Shown: positions 1-8,949, numbered from the stretch's first letter. The stretch: 9,874 bases of DNA from Chloroflexia bacterium (GCA_025924435.1 JAICIL010000158.1:1-9874), one strand, 5' to 3'. Notes: generated from the letters alone by a model not told the origin. Numbers and translations are program-made.

Positions 1-97
1 CCGGAGGCAACAGATAGGCTCCACTTGCGGTTCACTTTTCCCCGCCATTCCTTGCCTGTGGAGTCTCCCAGCCACACTGGAGTTGCCCCGTTTTCGC
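1..97. other. Flank of the insertion, no gene assigned
   Basis: This stretch is interrupted by the IS at 97/98. When rejoined to 1844, an open minus-strand frame runs from an ATG at 1872, inside the MITE-like element, to the window edge (about 46 codons). Other frames are also partly open, so this is weak evidence of coding. The minus-strand sequence has small hairpins (for example CCAG...CTGG) and loosely resembles the 5' structured part of a group II intron. I cannot confirm either reading. Confidence 0.3.
90..97. repeat. Target-site duplication, left copy
   Basis: GTTTTCGC, identical to 1836-1843. The bases GG follow both copies, but on the left they belong to the inverted repeat, so the duplication is read as 8 bp, the size usual for ISL3. 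Confidence 0.92.
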
Positions 98-119
98 GGC
101 TCTTCCGCAGAGTTGGTGA
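98..119 (+). repeat. IRL of the ISL3 element
   Basis: Left terminal inverted repeat of 22 bp. It matches the reverse complement of 1814-1835 at 21 of 22 positions; the difference is A versus G at the twelfth base. It starts with GGCTCTTCC directly after the target duplication. Confidence 0.92.
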
Positions 120-154
120 GTAGCAGGAACACCGAGCAGGGTCGCGGTGTTTCC

Positions 155-1753
155 TCAGTTTGCCGTGTAGAGGGCGCGCTGCCGGAGTAGATCGAACTTG
201 GCCCGCCCGTACATCGCCCGCTTCACCAGCTTCAGTTTGTTGACCTGTCCCTCCGTTTGCCCTTGGCTGTGCGGCAACGTGAGTGCGGCGAGCACGGCCG
301 ACCGATCTTGCCGCAGCTTCGTGGCGAACGCGCAGATCTCCGCGATGCCGCTGCTCGCCGCCTCTTCCATCCATTGGTCCAGTTGCACCGATGGCTCCCT
401 CCCCCCATCCGGCTCGCGCAGCAGCGTCGCGAAGGATGCGACGAGCCCGAGCGTGGTCTGTAGCTCGACGTGCAACTCGCCCACCTGTGCGAGCGCGTAT
501 TGCTCACGCGCGCTGCGCTTCTCCGGGCGCATCACCGCGATGCCCGTCGCACCCGTCGGTGTGAGGCCGCTAGATGCGCGCCACAACGGTTGTCCCGCCC
601 GTTGCCGGTCGCGTAGATGGCGCGCCAAGAGCGCCACACCGCGATAGGCGCCCGGGTAGCCGCGGGCCGCGATCTCTCGCCATAGTTGCTTCGCATTGTG
701 GCAACCATCCCGCCACCGTTCGAGCAGATACCCCTCGTATGGGGTGAGCGCGCTCGTCTTCCGCGTCGTGTGGCGCCGCTCGGGGGCAGCCGTGAGTGGG
801 TAGTATTTCTGCACCGTGTGGCGATGGAGCCCGAGCGCGCGGGCAATCGCCGATCGGTTCATTCCTTGTGCCGCGAGTCGCTGGACCGCGTTGAAGCGGT
901 CCTCCATCTCCCGGCGCGTCCGTTCCCGCGACGCCATGCGATCGGGACGTTGTCGGATGAGCGACTGCGGTTCCGCGGTGGGGAGGGGGACCTGGGCGAT
1001 CCGCTTCGCGTGGCGCTTGAAGATGCGCAGCACGACGTCGCGCAGGTTGCGCAGGAGATGGAAGCGATCCGCTACCTGGATAGCGGCGGGGGCCGCACGC
1101 CGCGCTGCCTCCGCATACTCGCCGCCCCGGTCGCGGCTGATGATCTCCGTGCCGGGATGTGCCGTGAGCCACGCCGCGAAGGTGTGGCCGCTCCGATCCG
1201 GTAAGAGGTCGACCACGCGATGCGCTTCCAAGTCGACGAGCATGCTGCCGTAGGTACGCCCGCGCCGCAGGGCGAAGTCGTCCACGCTGAGCACGCGCGG
1301 GGTGGGCGGCGTGTGAATCGCTGCGGCACGGATGTGCGCGAGCAAGCTGTCGCCGGAGACCGTCACCCCGAGCGCCCGCAGCAGACGGGCACCCGGCTCG
1401 CCGCCGAGGGCGAAGGAGACGTGGGTGAACCAGTCGCGCAACCGGTCGGTCCGATGGGCATAGGGGATCGCGACGCCGGGCAGGCGCTCGGTGAAGACGC
1501 GGCGCGCGCAGTCGGGCGCGTCGCAGAAGAAGCGCCGTGTCCAGAGGAGCACACGCGCAGGAATCCCTTGCCAGGGGAGATCGGCGAGGATGCGCCGATA
1601 GCGCGAATGGACCCGCGACGCCGGCCGGCCGCACAGCGGGCAACAGGCCACGTCGCTACATGTCCGCGCGGTCAGGGTAACCCCTTCTTCGTCGGCGGCG
1701 AGGGACAGAAGATGGAGACGGTCAGGATCCGGCAACAGGGAGTGGAATGGCAT
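155..1753 (-). CDS. ISL3-family DDE transposase
   Basis: Cut-and-paste transposase of the enclosing insertion sequence, 532 aa, about full length for the larger ISL3 proteins. In order it shows an N-terminal zinc-finger-like set of cysteines (CPLC near residue 38, C-x4-C near 77-82) typical of the ISL3 DNA-binding domain; the first catalytic Asp in VDDFALRRG (about 158); the second in SRDRGGEYA (about 208); a helix-turn-helix-like insert, IARALGLHRHTVQ (about 303-315); and the catalytic Glu in GQTEGQVNKLK (about 501), followed by the conserved YGRAKFDLLRQR tail. The ATG at 1753 is chosen because CGGAGG ends six bases before it. A TTG two codons upstream would abut that ribosome-binding site. 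No frameshift or internal stop is seen. Family assignment is firm; activity is inferred. Confidence 0.93.
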   Translation of the reverse strand: MPFHSLLPDPDRLHLLSLAADEEGVTLTARTCSDVACCPLCGRPASRVHSRYRRILADLPWQGIPARVLLWTRRFFCDAPDCARRVFTERLPGVAIPYAHRTDRLRDWFTHVSFALGGEPGARLLRALGVTVSGDSLLAHIRAAAIHTPPTPRVLSVDDFALRRGRTYGSMLVDLEAHRVVDLLPDRSGHTFAAWLTAHPGTEIISRDRGGEYAEAARRAAPAAIQVADRFHLLRNLRDVVLRIFKRHAKRIAQVPLPTAEPQSLIRQRPDRMASRERTRREMEDRFNAVQRLAAQGMNRSAIARALGLHRHTVQKYYPLTAAPERRHTTRKTSALTPYEGYLLERWRDGCHNAKQLWREIAARGYPGAYRGVALLARHLRDRQRAGQPLWRASSGLTPTGATGIAVMRPEKRSAREQYALAQVGELHVELQTTLGLVASFATLLREPDGGREPSVQLDQWMEEAASSGIAEICAFATKLRQDRSAVLAALTLPHSQGQTEGQVNKLKLVKRAMYGRAKFDLLRQRALYTAN

Positions 1754-1813
1754 ACGCAACCTCCGAGGTAGAACCAGTCGGTTGCGTGATGCCAGAAAGA
1801 ATGCCAGGCGGGG

Positions 1814-1835
1814 TCACCAACTCCGCGGAAGAGCC
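1814..1835 (-). repeat. IRR of the ISL3 element
   Basis: Right terminal inverted repeat, the partner of 98-119. It ends GGAAGAGCC on the plus strand, immediately before the second copy of the target duplication. Confidence 0.92.
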
Positions 1836-1843
1836 GTTTTCGC
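1836..1843. repeat. Target-site duplication, right copy
   Basis: GTTTTCGC, identical to 90-97. Joining position 97 to 1844 restores the presumed uninterrupted site. Confidence 0.92.
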
Positions 1844-1859
1844 GGACTTGTGGCAATTA

Positions 1860-1950
1860 GAGCGGATTTCATAATGATTGACCCTGTATCTGCGCCATAT
1901 TCCTTGCTATGCAAGGAGAAACGCAGGGCCAACGATTACGCGAACCGCTC
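1860..1950. mobile_element. MITE-like 91-bp palindrome flanked by TA
   Basis: The two ends are GAGCGG and CCGCTC, each flanked outside by TA (1858-1859 and 1951-1952). The outer 28-base arms, counted with the adjacent A and T, match at 21 of 28 positions as an inverted repeat. The centre is a tight hairpin, TCCTTGC-TAT-GCAAGGA. It has no coding capacity. A short, nearly palindromic unit flanked by TA is what non-autonomous IS630/Tc1-mariner-type elements leave after insertion at TA. The family assignment is inference, since no related full-length transposase is in the window. Confidence 0.6.
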
Positions 1951-1952
1951 TA

Positions 1953-2020
1953 GGCGGAGACGTCCGGAGACGATTCGGTATCCTTGTTGTCCCTAAAATC
2001 AATTTATCACGATACAATTG
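1953..2020. other. Short AT-rich gap beyond the rpiA stop
   Basis: This 68-bp gap between the MITE-like element and the rpiA stop has no gene. On the minus strand, just past the stop, is a weak 5-bp stem (CGATA...TATCG) followed by an AT-rich stretch ending in TTTTA. It could be a poor terminator, but the stem is too short to claim. Confidence 0.3.
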
Positions 2021-2716
2021 CTATCGCCTCCCTCGGACCTCGATGCCTGCGGGGGTGCCGACGACGACGGTGTGGGTGAGGCCGAGGAAGAAGCCGTGTT
2101 CGACGACGCCAACGGTCGCCTTGATCGCGGCGGCGAGATCGTGGAGGGCAAAGGAGGATGGCAGCGCGCAGTCCGCGATGTAGTTGCCGTTGTCGGTGTG
2201 GAAGGGCGCGGTCCCGGCGCGGCGGAGCGTCGGGGCGAGGCCGAGCGCGGCGAGCGCGGCGGACGTGCGCTTCCAGCCGAAAGGCACGATCTCGACGGGC
2301 AGCGGCATCCGCTCGCCGAGGCGCTGCACCATCTTCGTCTCGTCCACGATGATGATCTGGTGTACCGTCGCGCTAGCGACGATCTTCTCGCGCAGGAGCG
2401 CGCCGCCCCGCCCCTTGATGACATTCATCGCCGGGTCAACTTCGTCCGCGCCGTCAATCGTCACGTCAATGCGCGGATGGGTGTTGAGCGTCGTGAGGGG
2501 GATGCCGCCGCCGCGCGCCTGCACCGCCGACGCGCGCGAGGTGGGGATGGCGCGGATGCGCAGCCCTTGCGCCACGCGCGCCGCGAGGGCCGCGATCGCG
2601 AAGGCCGCCGTGCTGCCCGTGCCCAGTCCGACGATCATGCCATCCCGAACGAATGTCGCCGCGTGCTCGCCCGTCGCGCGTTGCGCCGCCACGCGTGCCG
2701 TCTCCGAAACCGCCAT
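2021..2716 (-). CDS. rpiA: Ribose-5-phosphate isomerase A
   Basis: Interconverts ribose-5-phosphate and ribulose-5-phosphate in the non-oxidative pentose phosphate pathway; cytosolic. The 231-residue protein has the usual RpiA length and its motifs in order: GLGTGSTA (30-37, phosphate loop), DGADEVDP (88-95, catalytic Asp residues) and KGRGGALLREK (101-111, with the catalytic Glu in REK), then a late DNGNYIADC segment. The frame is open further upstream, but the ATG at 2716 is preceded by AAGGAGG with a four-base spacer. The extra N-terminal residues would be encoded by an intergenic repeat and are therefore rejected. It is the last gene of the leftward series, 184 bp after the GalT-like gene, a gap containing a large palindrome, so it may also be transcribed independently. 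The stop is TAG. No anomaly in the catalytic motifs is visible. Confidence 0.95.
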   Translation of the reverse strand: MAVSETARVAAQRATGEHAATFVRDGMIVGLGTGSTAAFAIAALAARVAQGLRIRAIPTSRASAVQARGGGIPLTTLNTHPRIDVTIDGADEVDPAMNVIKGRGGALLREKIVASATVHQIIIVDETKMVQRLGERMPLPVEIVPFGWKRTSAALAALGLAPTLRRAGTAPFHTDNGNYIADCALPSSFALHDLAAAIKATVGVVEHGFFLGLTHTVVVGTPAGIEVRGRR

Positions 2717-2780
2717 CGCCCCTCCTTCTCCTCGCCGCCATTCTATGCGAGCGCGCGAGCGGAGGGGAAGGGGACGATCG

Positions 2781-2889
2781 AACCGCCAAGACGCCAAGGA
2801 CGCCAAGGAACACAAAGAAGAGAAGGGAAAGGAGCACTCCTGTCTCTCTTCTCTTTTCCCTTCTTGGCGTCCTTGGCGTCTTGGCGGTT
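2781..2889. repeat. Long GCCAAG-type palindrome between galT-like gene and rpiA
   Basis: Two perfect 27-bp inverted arms (2781-2807 and 2863-2889) are each built from three GCCAAG units spaced 8-9 bp apart. They enclose 55 bp of purine/pyrimidine-biased sequence that is itself roughly palindromic, with GGAG-CA-CTCC at the centre. The right arm begins 11 bp past the stop of the GalT-like gene. Similar GCCAAG palindromes are common as dispersed intergenic repeats in several bacterial phyla. As RNA on the minus strand it would form a very stable stem-loop, able to protect or terminate the upstream message; there is no clear T-run. Confidence 0.85.
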
Positions 2890-2900
2890 TCGCAATCGCC

Positions 2901-4025
2901 TCAGTCGTATCGGCCGGTGCGCTCGCCGATCTGGACGCACTCGCGCAGTTGCGCGGCGACGCGGAAGGGGTCGCTGGAGACGACTGAGGAGGCGTAGAGT
3001 TCCATCGCGCCGAAGTCCGCCGTGCGGTTCATCGGGTCGCCCCGGTCCACCATGCGGACGAGGACGGGGAAATCGGCCCAGTTTTCGCCCGATTCCGCGA
3101 GCGGCGGCAAGGCAATCGTCAGGTTGAATGAAGTGACGCCGAGGTCGCCCGTCAGGCAGGCGAGGGCGCAATAGAGCGAGCGTTTCAGGTCGTCGTCCAA
3201 CCGTTTGCCGAAGAGGACGACTTCCTTCTCCTTCAGCGGCACGAGGTGCGACATCATGCGCACATCGCCGTTCGCCATGCCGAGGCCGAGCAGTTCGTGC
3301 ATCCGGTAGTAGTCGGCGAAGTAGTCGCGATCGAACGTCGTGTTGTATTGCAAGGCCGCCCGGCGGAGCAACTCGACCTTGCCGTAGTGCATCCCCTTCG
3401 TCAGGCTCATCTGCGCGTGGCCGTGCGGGATGGACGCGCCGCTCTTCCAGAGGCAGTTCCACATGAAGAAAGGATAGATCGCCTCCGGGTCGGTCGCGTG
3501 CGCCTTCTCGTACCATTCCGTCGCCGCGTCGAGCGCGCCGATGACCGTCTCCTCCGTGAAGGCGAGCGGATCGTGCTCGTCGAAGACGACGACGCCGTGA
3601 AAGCCATCATACTTCGCGATGTTCGAGGCGGTGATCGCGTGGCGCGTGCGGATGCGGCCGAAGACATCCTCCGGTGTGTTCGCCTCGGGGTCATCGAAAG
3701 GGTCGGGGTGGCTCCGCGCGATCTCCTCCGCGAGCGCCGACGGGATGCGCGCTTCGAGCGGTCGGTGCGCCCGCAGTTCGTTGAAGAGGCTGCTCTCCAG
3801 CGTCCAGCGATTCGTCACCTTGACGACCTTCTGGTGGCGGACGGCATCCACCGAGCCGAAATACTTCTCGATCCACCGATGCATCGTCTGCGGCGGATTC
3901 AACTCCCCAACGGTGGTGCTCAAGTGAAACAAGCGGTCGAATAACTCGCGGTCCTCAGCCGATAGCGCGGCAACAATTTCGTCGAGCGCGACAATCTCAC
4001 GCTGATCCACAGCAACTGCGTCCAT
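2901..4025 (-). CDS. GalT-like HIT-superfamily nucleotidyl/phosphoryl transferase
   Basis: A 374-aa protein related to galactose-1-phosphate uridylyltransferase. The key feature is GASIPHGHAQ, with the His-x-His-x-Gln active site at about residues 201-205; the second His would be the nucleotidylated residue by analogy with the HPHxQ motif of GalT. An NRWTL...ELRAHRP segment (about 72-88) resembles the GalT substrate-binding start. There is no CxxC or other zinc-site cysteine pair, so it is a zinc-free variant. It sits between glgA (88 bp upstream) and rpiA. That context suggests a nucleotide-sugar substrate such as ADP-glucose or UDP-sugars, but this is inference; an Ap4A phosphorylase-like role is also possible. 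The start at 4025 is preceded by AAAAGGAG at 12 bases. ATGs at 4058 and 4094 are in frame but have no good ribosome-binding site. Confidence 0.75.
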   Translation of the reverse strand: MDAVAVDQREIVALDEIVAALSAEDRELFDRLFHLSTTVGELNPPQTMHRWIEKYFGSVDAVRHQKVVKVTNRWTLESSLFNELRAHRPLEARIPSALAEEIARSHPDPFDDPEANTPEDVFGRIRTRHAITASNIAKYDGFHGVVVFDEHDPLAFTEETVIGALDAATEWYEKAHATDPEAIYPFFMWNCLWKSGASIPHGHAQMSLTKGMHYGKVELLRRAALQYNTTFDRDYFADYYRMHELLGLGMANGDVRMMSHLVPLKEKEVVLFGKRLDDDLKRSLYCALACLTGDLGVTSFNLTIALPPLAESGENWADFPVLVRMVDRGDPMNRTADFGAMELYASSVVSSDPFRVAAQLRECVQIGERTGRYD

Positions 4026-4058
4026 ACGCGTCCCGTACTCCTTTTTCTCCCCCACCAT

Positions 4059-4087
4059 AGTATAGCAGGTGCGTAAAGTCCTTTTAA
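4059..4087 (-). promoter_or_regulatory. Possible promoter for the GalT-like gene
   Basis: On the minus strand there is TATACT (4064-4059; 5 of 6 to the -10 consensus) with TTAAAA (4087-4082; 4 of 6 to TTGACA) at a 17-base spacing. Transcription would begin near 4052 and give a leader of about 27 nt containing the AAAAGGAG ribosome-binding site. This also argues against the longer start codons at 4058 and 4094. It is a motif match only. Confidence 0.35.
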
Positions 4088-4113
4088 ATCCCAATTACCA
4101 ACCGTTTCAACGG

Positions 4114-5595
4114 TCAGCCGCCGGGATTGTGACGCGGCGCGACGGCCCGTTCGTAGAGCGCGGCATATCGGCGCGCCGATGCCGTCCACGAGAAGTCGCG
4201 CGCCATCGCATTCGCGATCAGCACATCCCATGCCGCCGGATCGCGGTACGTGTCCAGCGCGCGCGCGGCCGCCGCGAAACACGCTTCCGGATTGTACGCA
4301 TCAAAAACAAAACCCGTCCCCGCGTGCGCGAGTGGGTCGTAGTCCGTCACCGTATCCGCGAGGCCGCCGGTTCTGCGTACTATCGGGATTGTACCATAGC
4401 GCATCGCGATCATCTGCCCCAGCCCGCACGGCTCGAAGCGCGACGGCATCAGGAAGAGGTCGCTGCCGGCGTAGATGCGCGACGCCTGCTGCGCGTCGAA
4501 GCCGAGGCGCACCGCCACGCGATTGGGCCGCGCCGCCGCAACCCGGCGGAATTCGCCCTCAATCGCCGGGTCGCCGGTGCCGAGGACGGCGAGTTGCGCC
4601 CCGCGATCCACGATGCGATCGGCGATCCGGGCGACGAGGTCGAACCCCTTCTGCTCGACCAGCCGCGAGACGACGCCGATCAGCGGGGCGCGCGGGTCGC
4701 CGTCGAGGCCGAGTTCGCGCTGGAGCGCGGCCTTGTTCGCCGCTTTCGGCCCATGGTCCCGCGCGTCGTAGTGCGCGGCGAGCGCGCCGTCCGTCGCCGG
4801 GTCCCAGACCGCCTCGTCAATGCCGTTGAGGATGCCGACGAAGGCATCGCCACGCTCGCGCAGGATCGTGTCCAGCCCCTCGCCGCTCTCCGGCGTGCGG
4901 ATTTCGTCGTGGTATGTCGGGCTGACGGTGTTCACCATATCCGATTCGACGATGCCGCGCGCCATCGGGTTCGCCGCGCCGCCGAAGCGCGCGTACTCGA
5001 TCGGCAGCATCTGCGTCCCATTAATGTCCGCGAGGCCGAAGAGGTAGTCGCCGCCGAAGACGCCCTGATAGGCGAGGTTGTGGATCGTGAAGACCGTCGC
5101 CGTCTCGTCCCAGAAGCGGTCCCACCGCAGGGTATAGCGCAGCCAGTGGACGGCGACGGCGGTGTGCCAGTCGTGGCAATGGACGATCTCAGGTCGCCAG
5201 CCGTTCTCGCTGCACCATTGCAGCGCGGCGCGGCAGAAGAAGAAGAACCGCTCGTGCTCGTACGGCAATCCGTACACCTGCGGCGCGCCGAAGAGCAGCG
5301 TGTTGTCCGCGAAGATGATCCGGGGTCGCGCGCCGTCCGGCAGGTCGTCCGTGCCCATCCGGCCCGCGAAGAAGCCGAAGCCGTGCGACGTGTTCCAGCC
5401 GAGCGTCACCATGAACCCATGCGCCGGCGGATCGAGCGCGTAGCGCGCCGGGTCAATCGAACCGTAGCGCGGCATCGCGACGACGACCTCATGCCCCGCC
5501 GCCGCCAGCGCGAGGGGCAGGGAGCCGACCACGTCGGCCAGCCCGCCAACCTTCGCGTACGGCGCGACCTCCGCGCTCAACATCAGTATCTTCAG
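4114..5595 (-). CDS. glgA: Glycogen synthase GlgA (GT5), probable CTG start
   Basis: Transfers glucose from ADP-glucose to the end of an alpha-1,4-glucan; cytosolic. The 493-aa protein has the GT5 layout: KVGGLADVVGSLP at the N-terminus (ADP-glucose-binding Lys), HCHDWHTA (about 140), the VGVVSRL-type linker start (about 310) with VEQKGFDLV, and SRFEPCGLGQM with the catalytic Glu in the C-terminal domain. The first ATG in frame is at 5583, but it would delete the conserved first strand, K-I-L. Starting at CTG 5595 gives MKILMLSAEVAPYAK, which places the ADP-glucose Lys at residue 15, exactly as in E. coli GlgA. AAAGGA lies seven bases before this CTG, and an in-frame TGA blocks any longer start. 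Downstream of the GH57 branching enzyme by about 126 bp. The enzyme identity is firm; the CTG start is inference, with 5583 as the conservative alternative. Confidence 0.93.
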   Translation of the reverse strand: MKILMLSAEVAPYAKVGGLADVVGSLPLALAAAGHEVVVAMPRYGSIDPARYALDPPAHGFMVTLGWNTSHGFGFFAGRMGTDDLPDGARPRIIFADNTLLFGAPQVYGLPYEHERFFFFCRAALQWCSENGWRPEIVHCHDWHTAVAVHWLRYTLRWDRFWDETATVFTIHNLAYQGVFGGDYLFGLADINGTQMLPIEYARFGGAANPMARGIVESDMVNTVSPTYHDEIRTPESGEGLDTILRERGDAFVGILNGIDEAVWDPATDGALAAHYDARDHGPKAANKAALQRELGLDGDPRAPLIGVVSRLVEQKGFDLVARIADRIVDRGAQLAVLGTGDPAIEGEFRRVAAARPNRVAVRLGFDAQQASRIYAGSDLFLMPSRFEPCGLGQMIAMRYGTIPIVRRTGGLADTVTDYDPLAHAGTGFVFDAYNPEACFAAAARALDTYRDPAAWDVLIANAMARDFSWTASARRYAALYERAVAPRHNPGG

Positions 5596-5644
5596 GCGGT
5601 CATCCTTTCATTGATAGTGGCTCACGGTCGAGCGCGTTTTCTCC

Positions 5645-5709
5645 GGTGGTAGCAGGCTTTCCAGCCTGCCTCTCGCGCTGGAAGGCAGGCTGGAAAGCCT
5701 GCTACCACC
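5645..5709. repeat. Nested TTCC-loop palindrome between GH57 gene and glgA
   Basis: Perfect 26-bp inverted arms (5645-5670 and 5684-5709) are separated by 13 bp. Each arm is itself a hairpin, GCAGGCT-TTCC-AGCCTGC, so the unit can fold as one long stem or two small ones. It starts 12 bp after the branching-enzyme stop and could act as a terminator, attenuator or message stabiliser before glgA. A related single hairpin is at 9755-9784. Confidence 0.88.
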
Positions 5710-5721
5710 AAGTTGCGTTCG

Positions 5722-7524
<1,803 letters not shown>

Positions 7525-7582
7525 GCTCTCTCCGATGCTTCGGCCTGGCACTGAGTCCTCAGTCCTCAGTCCTCAGTCCTCC

Positions 7583-8863
7583 TTATGCCCAGGATGGCAT
7601 GCGGGAATCAACGGTCTCGCCGCTGGGGATCAGGTGGCCGGGGAACTCGTGCTCCTGCACCTCGGGGGCGATGATGACGTTGCGCCCGATCGTGACATTC
7701 GGCGGGACGCGCGCGTTCTTGCCGACGAGCGTGATGCCGGTATTGACGCGGCGCGGGTCGAGCATGTTCGGGATGTCCTCGCCGAAGCCGAGGCGGCTGC
7801 CCGCGCCGATGAACGCCTGCTTGTCAATGATGCACCGCTCCACAATCGCGCCCTCCGCGATCACTGTGTCGCCCATGATGATGCTGTCCCGCACGACCGC
7901 GCCCTCGCGGACGACCACACCCGGCGAGAGCACCGAGTGCTCGACGCGCCCGCGAATGATGATGCAGCCGTTCGAGACGAGCGACCGCGAGACGTGCGAC
8001 CCCTCCATAATCTTCGCCGGCGGGCGCTCCTCCGAGCGCGTGTGGATCACCCAGTCGGGATCGTAGAGGTTTAGTCGCGGCAGGTCGTCCAGCAGCGCGA
8101 GGTTCGTCTCCCAGTACGACTGCAAGGTGCCGACATCCTGCCAGTAGCCGTCGAAGGCGTAGGCGAAGACATCGCCCCGCTCGATCAGCATGGGGATGAT
8201 GTCCTTGCCGAAATCGAGCATCGTCCGCTCGGCGCTCGTCTCGCCGATCTCCAGCGTCTCGACGAGCAGGTCCTTATCGAAGACGTAGATGCCCATCGAG
8301 GCGAGGGTGCTGCGCGGGTTCTCCGGTTTTTCCTGGAACGCGATCACGCGGTCGTCGTCGTCCGTGACGAGCAGGCCGAACCGGCTCGCATCCTCCAGCG
8401 GCACCGGCTGGACGCAGACCGTCACCGAGGCGCGGCGTTTGCGGTGGAAGTCGAGCAGCGGGCGATAATCCATGTTGTAGATGTGATCGCCGGAGAGGAT
8501 CAGCACGTCGTTGAACTGCTTCGGCATCACGTACCAGAGGTTGTGGTAGATCGCGTCCGCCGTGCCGCGATACCAGTCCGATCGCGCCCGGCCGAGATAG
8601 GGTTGGAGCATCTGCACGCCGCCGCGCGAGCGGTCGAGGTCCCACGGCTGGCCGATGCCGATATGGTCGTTGAGGGAGTGCGGCCGGTACTGCGTGAGCA
8701 CGGCGACGTTCGTGATGCCGGAGTTGACGCAGTTCGAGAGCGTGAAATCAATGATCCGATACTTCCCGGCGAACGGCACGGCGGGTTTCGCCCGCTGCCG
8801 CGAGAGGATGCTCAATCGCTCCCCCTGCCCACCCGCCAGGATCATCGCGGCGACGCCGTCCAC
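7583..8863 (-). CDS. glgC: Glucose-1-phosphate adenylyltransferase (ADP-glucose pyrophosphorylase)
   Basis: Makes ADP-glucose from ATP and glucose-1-phosphate, the committed step of glycogen synthesis; cytosolic. The 426-aa protein, of normal length, shows [11 protein letters not shown] with [21 protein letters not shown] (nucleotide binding), [23 protein letters not shown] with the metal-binding Asp, FQEKPENP with the glucose-1-phosphate Lys, and [16 protein letters not shown], then a left-handed beta-helix C-terminus made of hexapeptide-like repeats ([18 protein letters not shown]...). The GTG at 8863 is chosen because a GAGAGGGGGG stretch lies just upstream and it adds a short lead, VDGVAA, before the first strand. 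Much longer frames upstream overlap alaX and are rejected. It is the first gene of the leftward glycogen series, transcribed divergently from alaX. Confidence 0.95.
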   Translation of the reverse strand: MDGVAAMILAGGQGERLSILSRQRAKPAVPFAGKYRIIDFTLSNCVNSGITNVAVLTQYRPHSLNDHIGIGQPWDLDRSRGGVQMLQPYLGRARSDWYRGTADAIYHNLWYVMPKQFNDVLILSGDHIYNMDYRPLLDFHRKRRASVTVCVQPVPLEDASRFGLLVTDDDDRVIAFQEKPENPRSTLASMGIYVFDKDLLVETLEIGETSAERTMLDFGKDIIPMLIERGDVFAYAFDGYWQDVGTLQSYWETNLALLDDLPRLNLYDPDWVIHTRSEERPPAKIMEGSHVSRSLVSNGCIIIRGRVEHSVLSPGVVVREGAVVRDSIIMGDTVIAEGAIVERCIIDKQAFIGAGSRLGFGEDIPNMLDPRRVNTGITLVGKNARVPPNVTIGRNVIIAPEVQEHEFPGHLIPSGETVDSRMPSWA

Positions 8864-8949
8864 GGATTGCCCCCCTCTCAGGACTCCTCTCCACCATCCG
8901 ACAAACTGCAATTCGCCTGCCAGAAGGGAAAAGAACGCCACGCACGGGG

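Larger units (their letters stand above)
98..1835 (-). mobile_element. Complete ISL3-family insertion sequence (1738 bp)
   Basis: The element is bounded by terminal inverted repeats of 22 bp with one mismatch: 98-119, beginning GGCTCTTCCGC, and the reverse complement of 1814-1835. The GGCTCTTC-type end is typical of the ISL3 family. It is flanked by a perfect 8-bp direct repeat, GTTTTCGC, at 90-97 and 1836-1843; ISL3 elements are known for 8-bp target duplications. It holds one full-length transposase gene on the minus strand, with about 57 bp between the stop and the left end and about 82 bp between the start and the right end. Intact ends, open reading frame and perfect duplication point to a recent and possibly still active insertion. 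Confidence 0.95.

Noticed and set aside
2717..2815. Upstream extension of rpiA
   Set aside because: The added residues (SLASLASWRF type) are translated from the GCCAAG repeat, and a strong AAGGAGG site fixes the start at 2716.
2781..2889. GCCAAG units as a CRISPR array
   Set aside because: The repeat units are 6-9 bp and arranged as inverted arms, without regular spacers of 25-40 bp; no cas gene is nearby.
2018..3127. Plus-strand open frame of about 369 codons across rpiA and the intergenic palindrome
   Set aside because: It runs through repeats and opposite two clear genes, and has low-complexity Arg-rich sequence.
4101..4114. ACCGTT-TC-AACGGT palindrome at the end of glgA as a terminator
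   Set aside because: The loop of two bases forces a stem of only four to five pairs, and no T-run follows on the minus strand.
4069..5652. Plus-strand open frame of about 527 codons opposite glgA
   Set aside because: It is Arg/Val-rich with no recognisable motif and mirrors the high-GC coding strand of glgA, whose conserved motifs are all on the minus strand.
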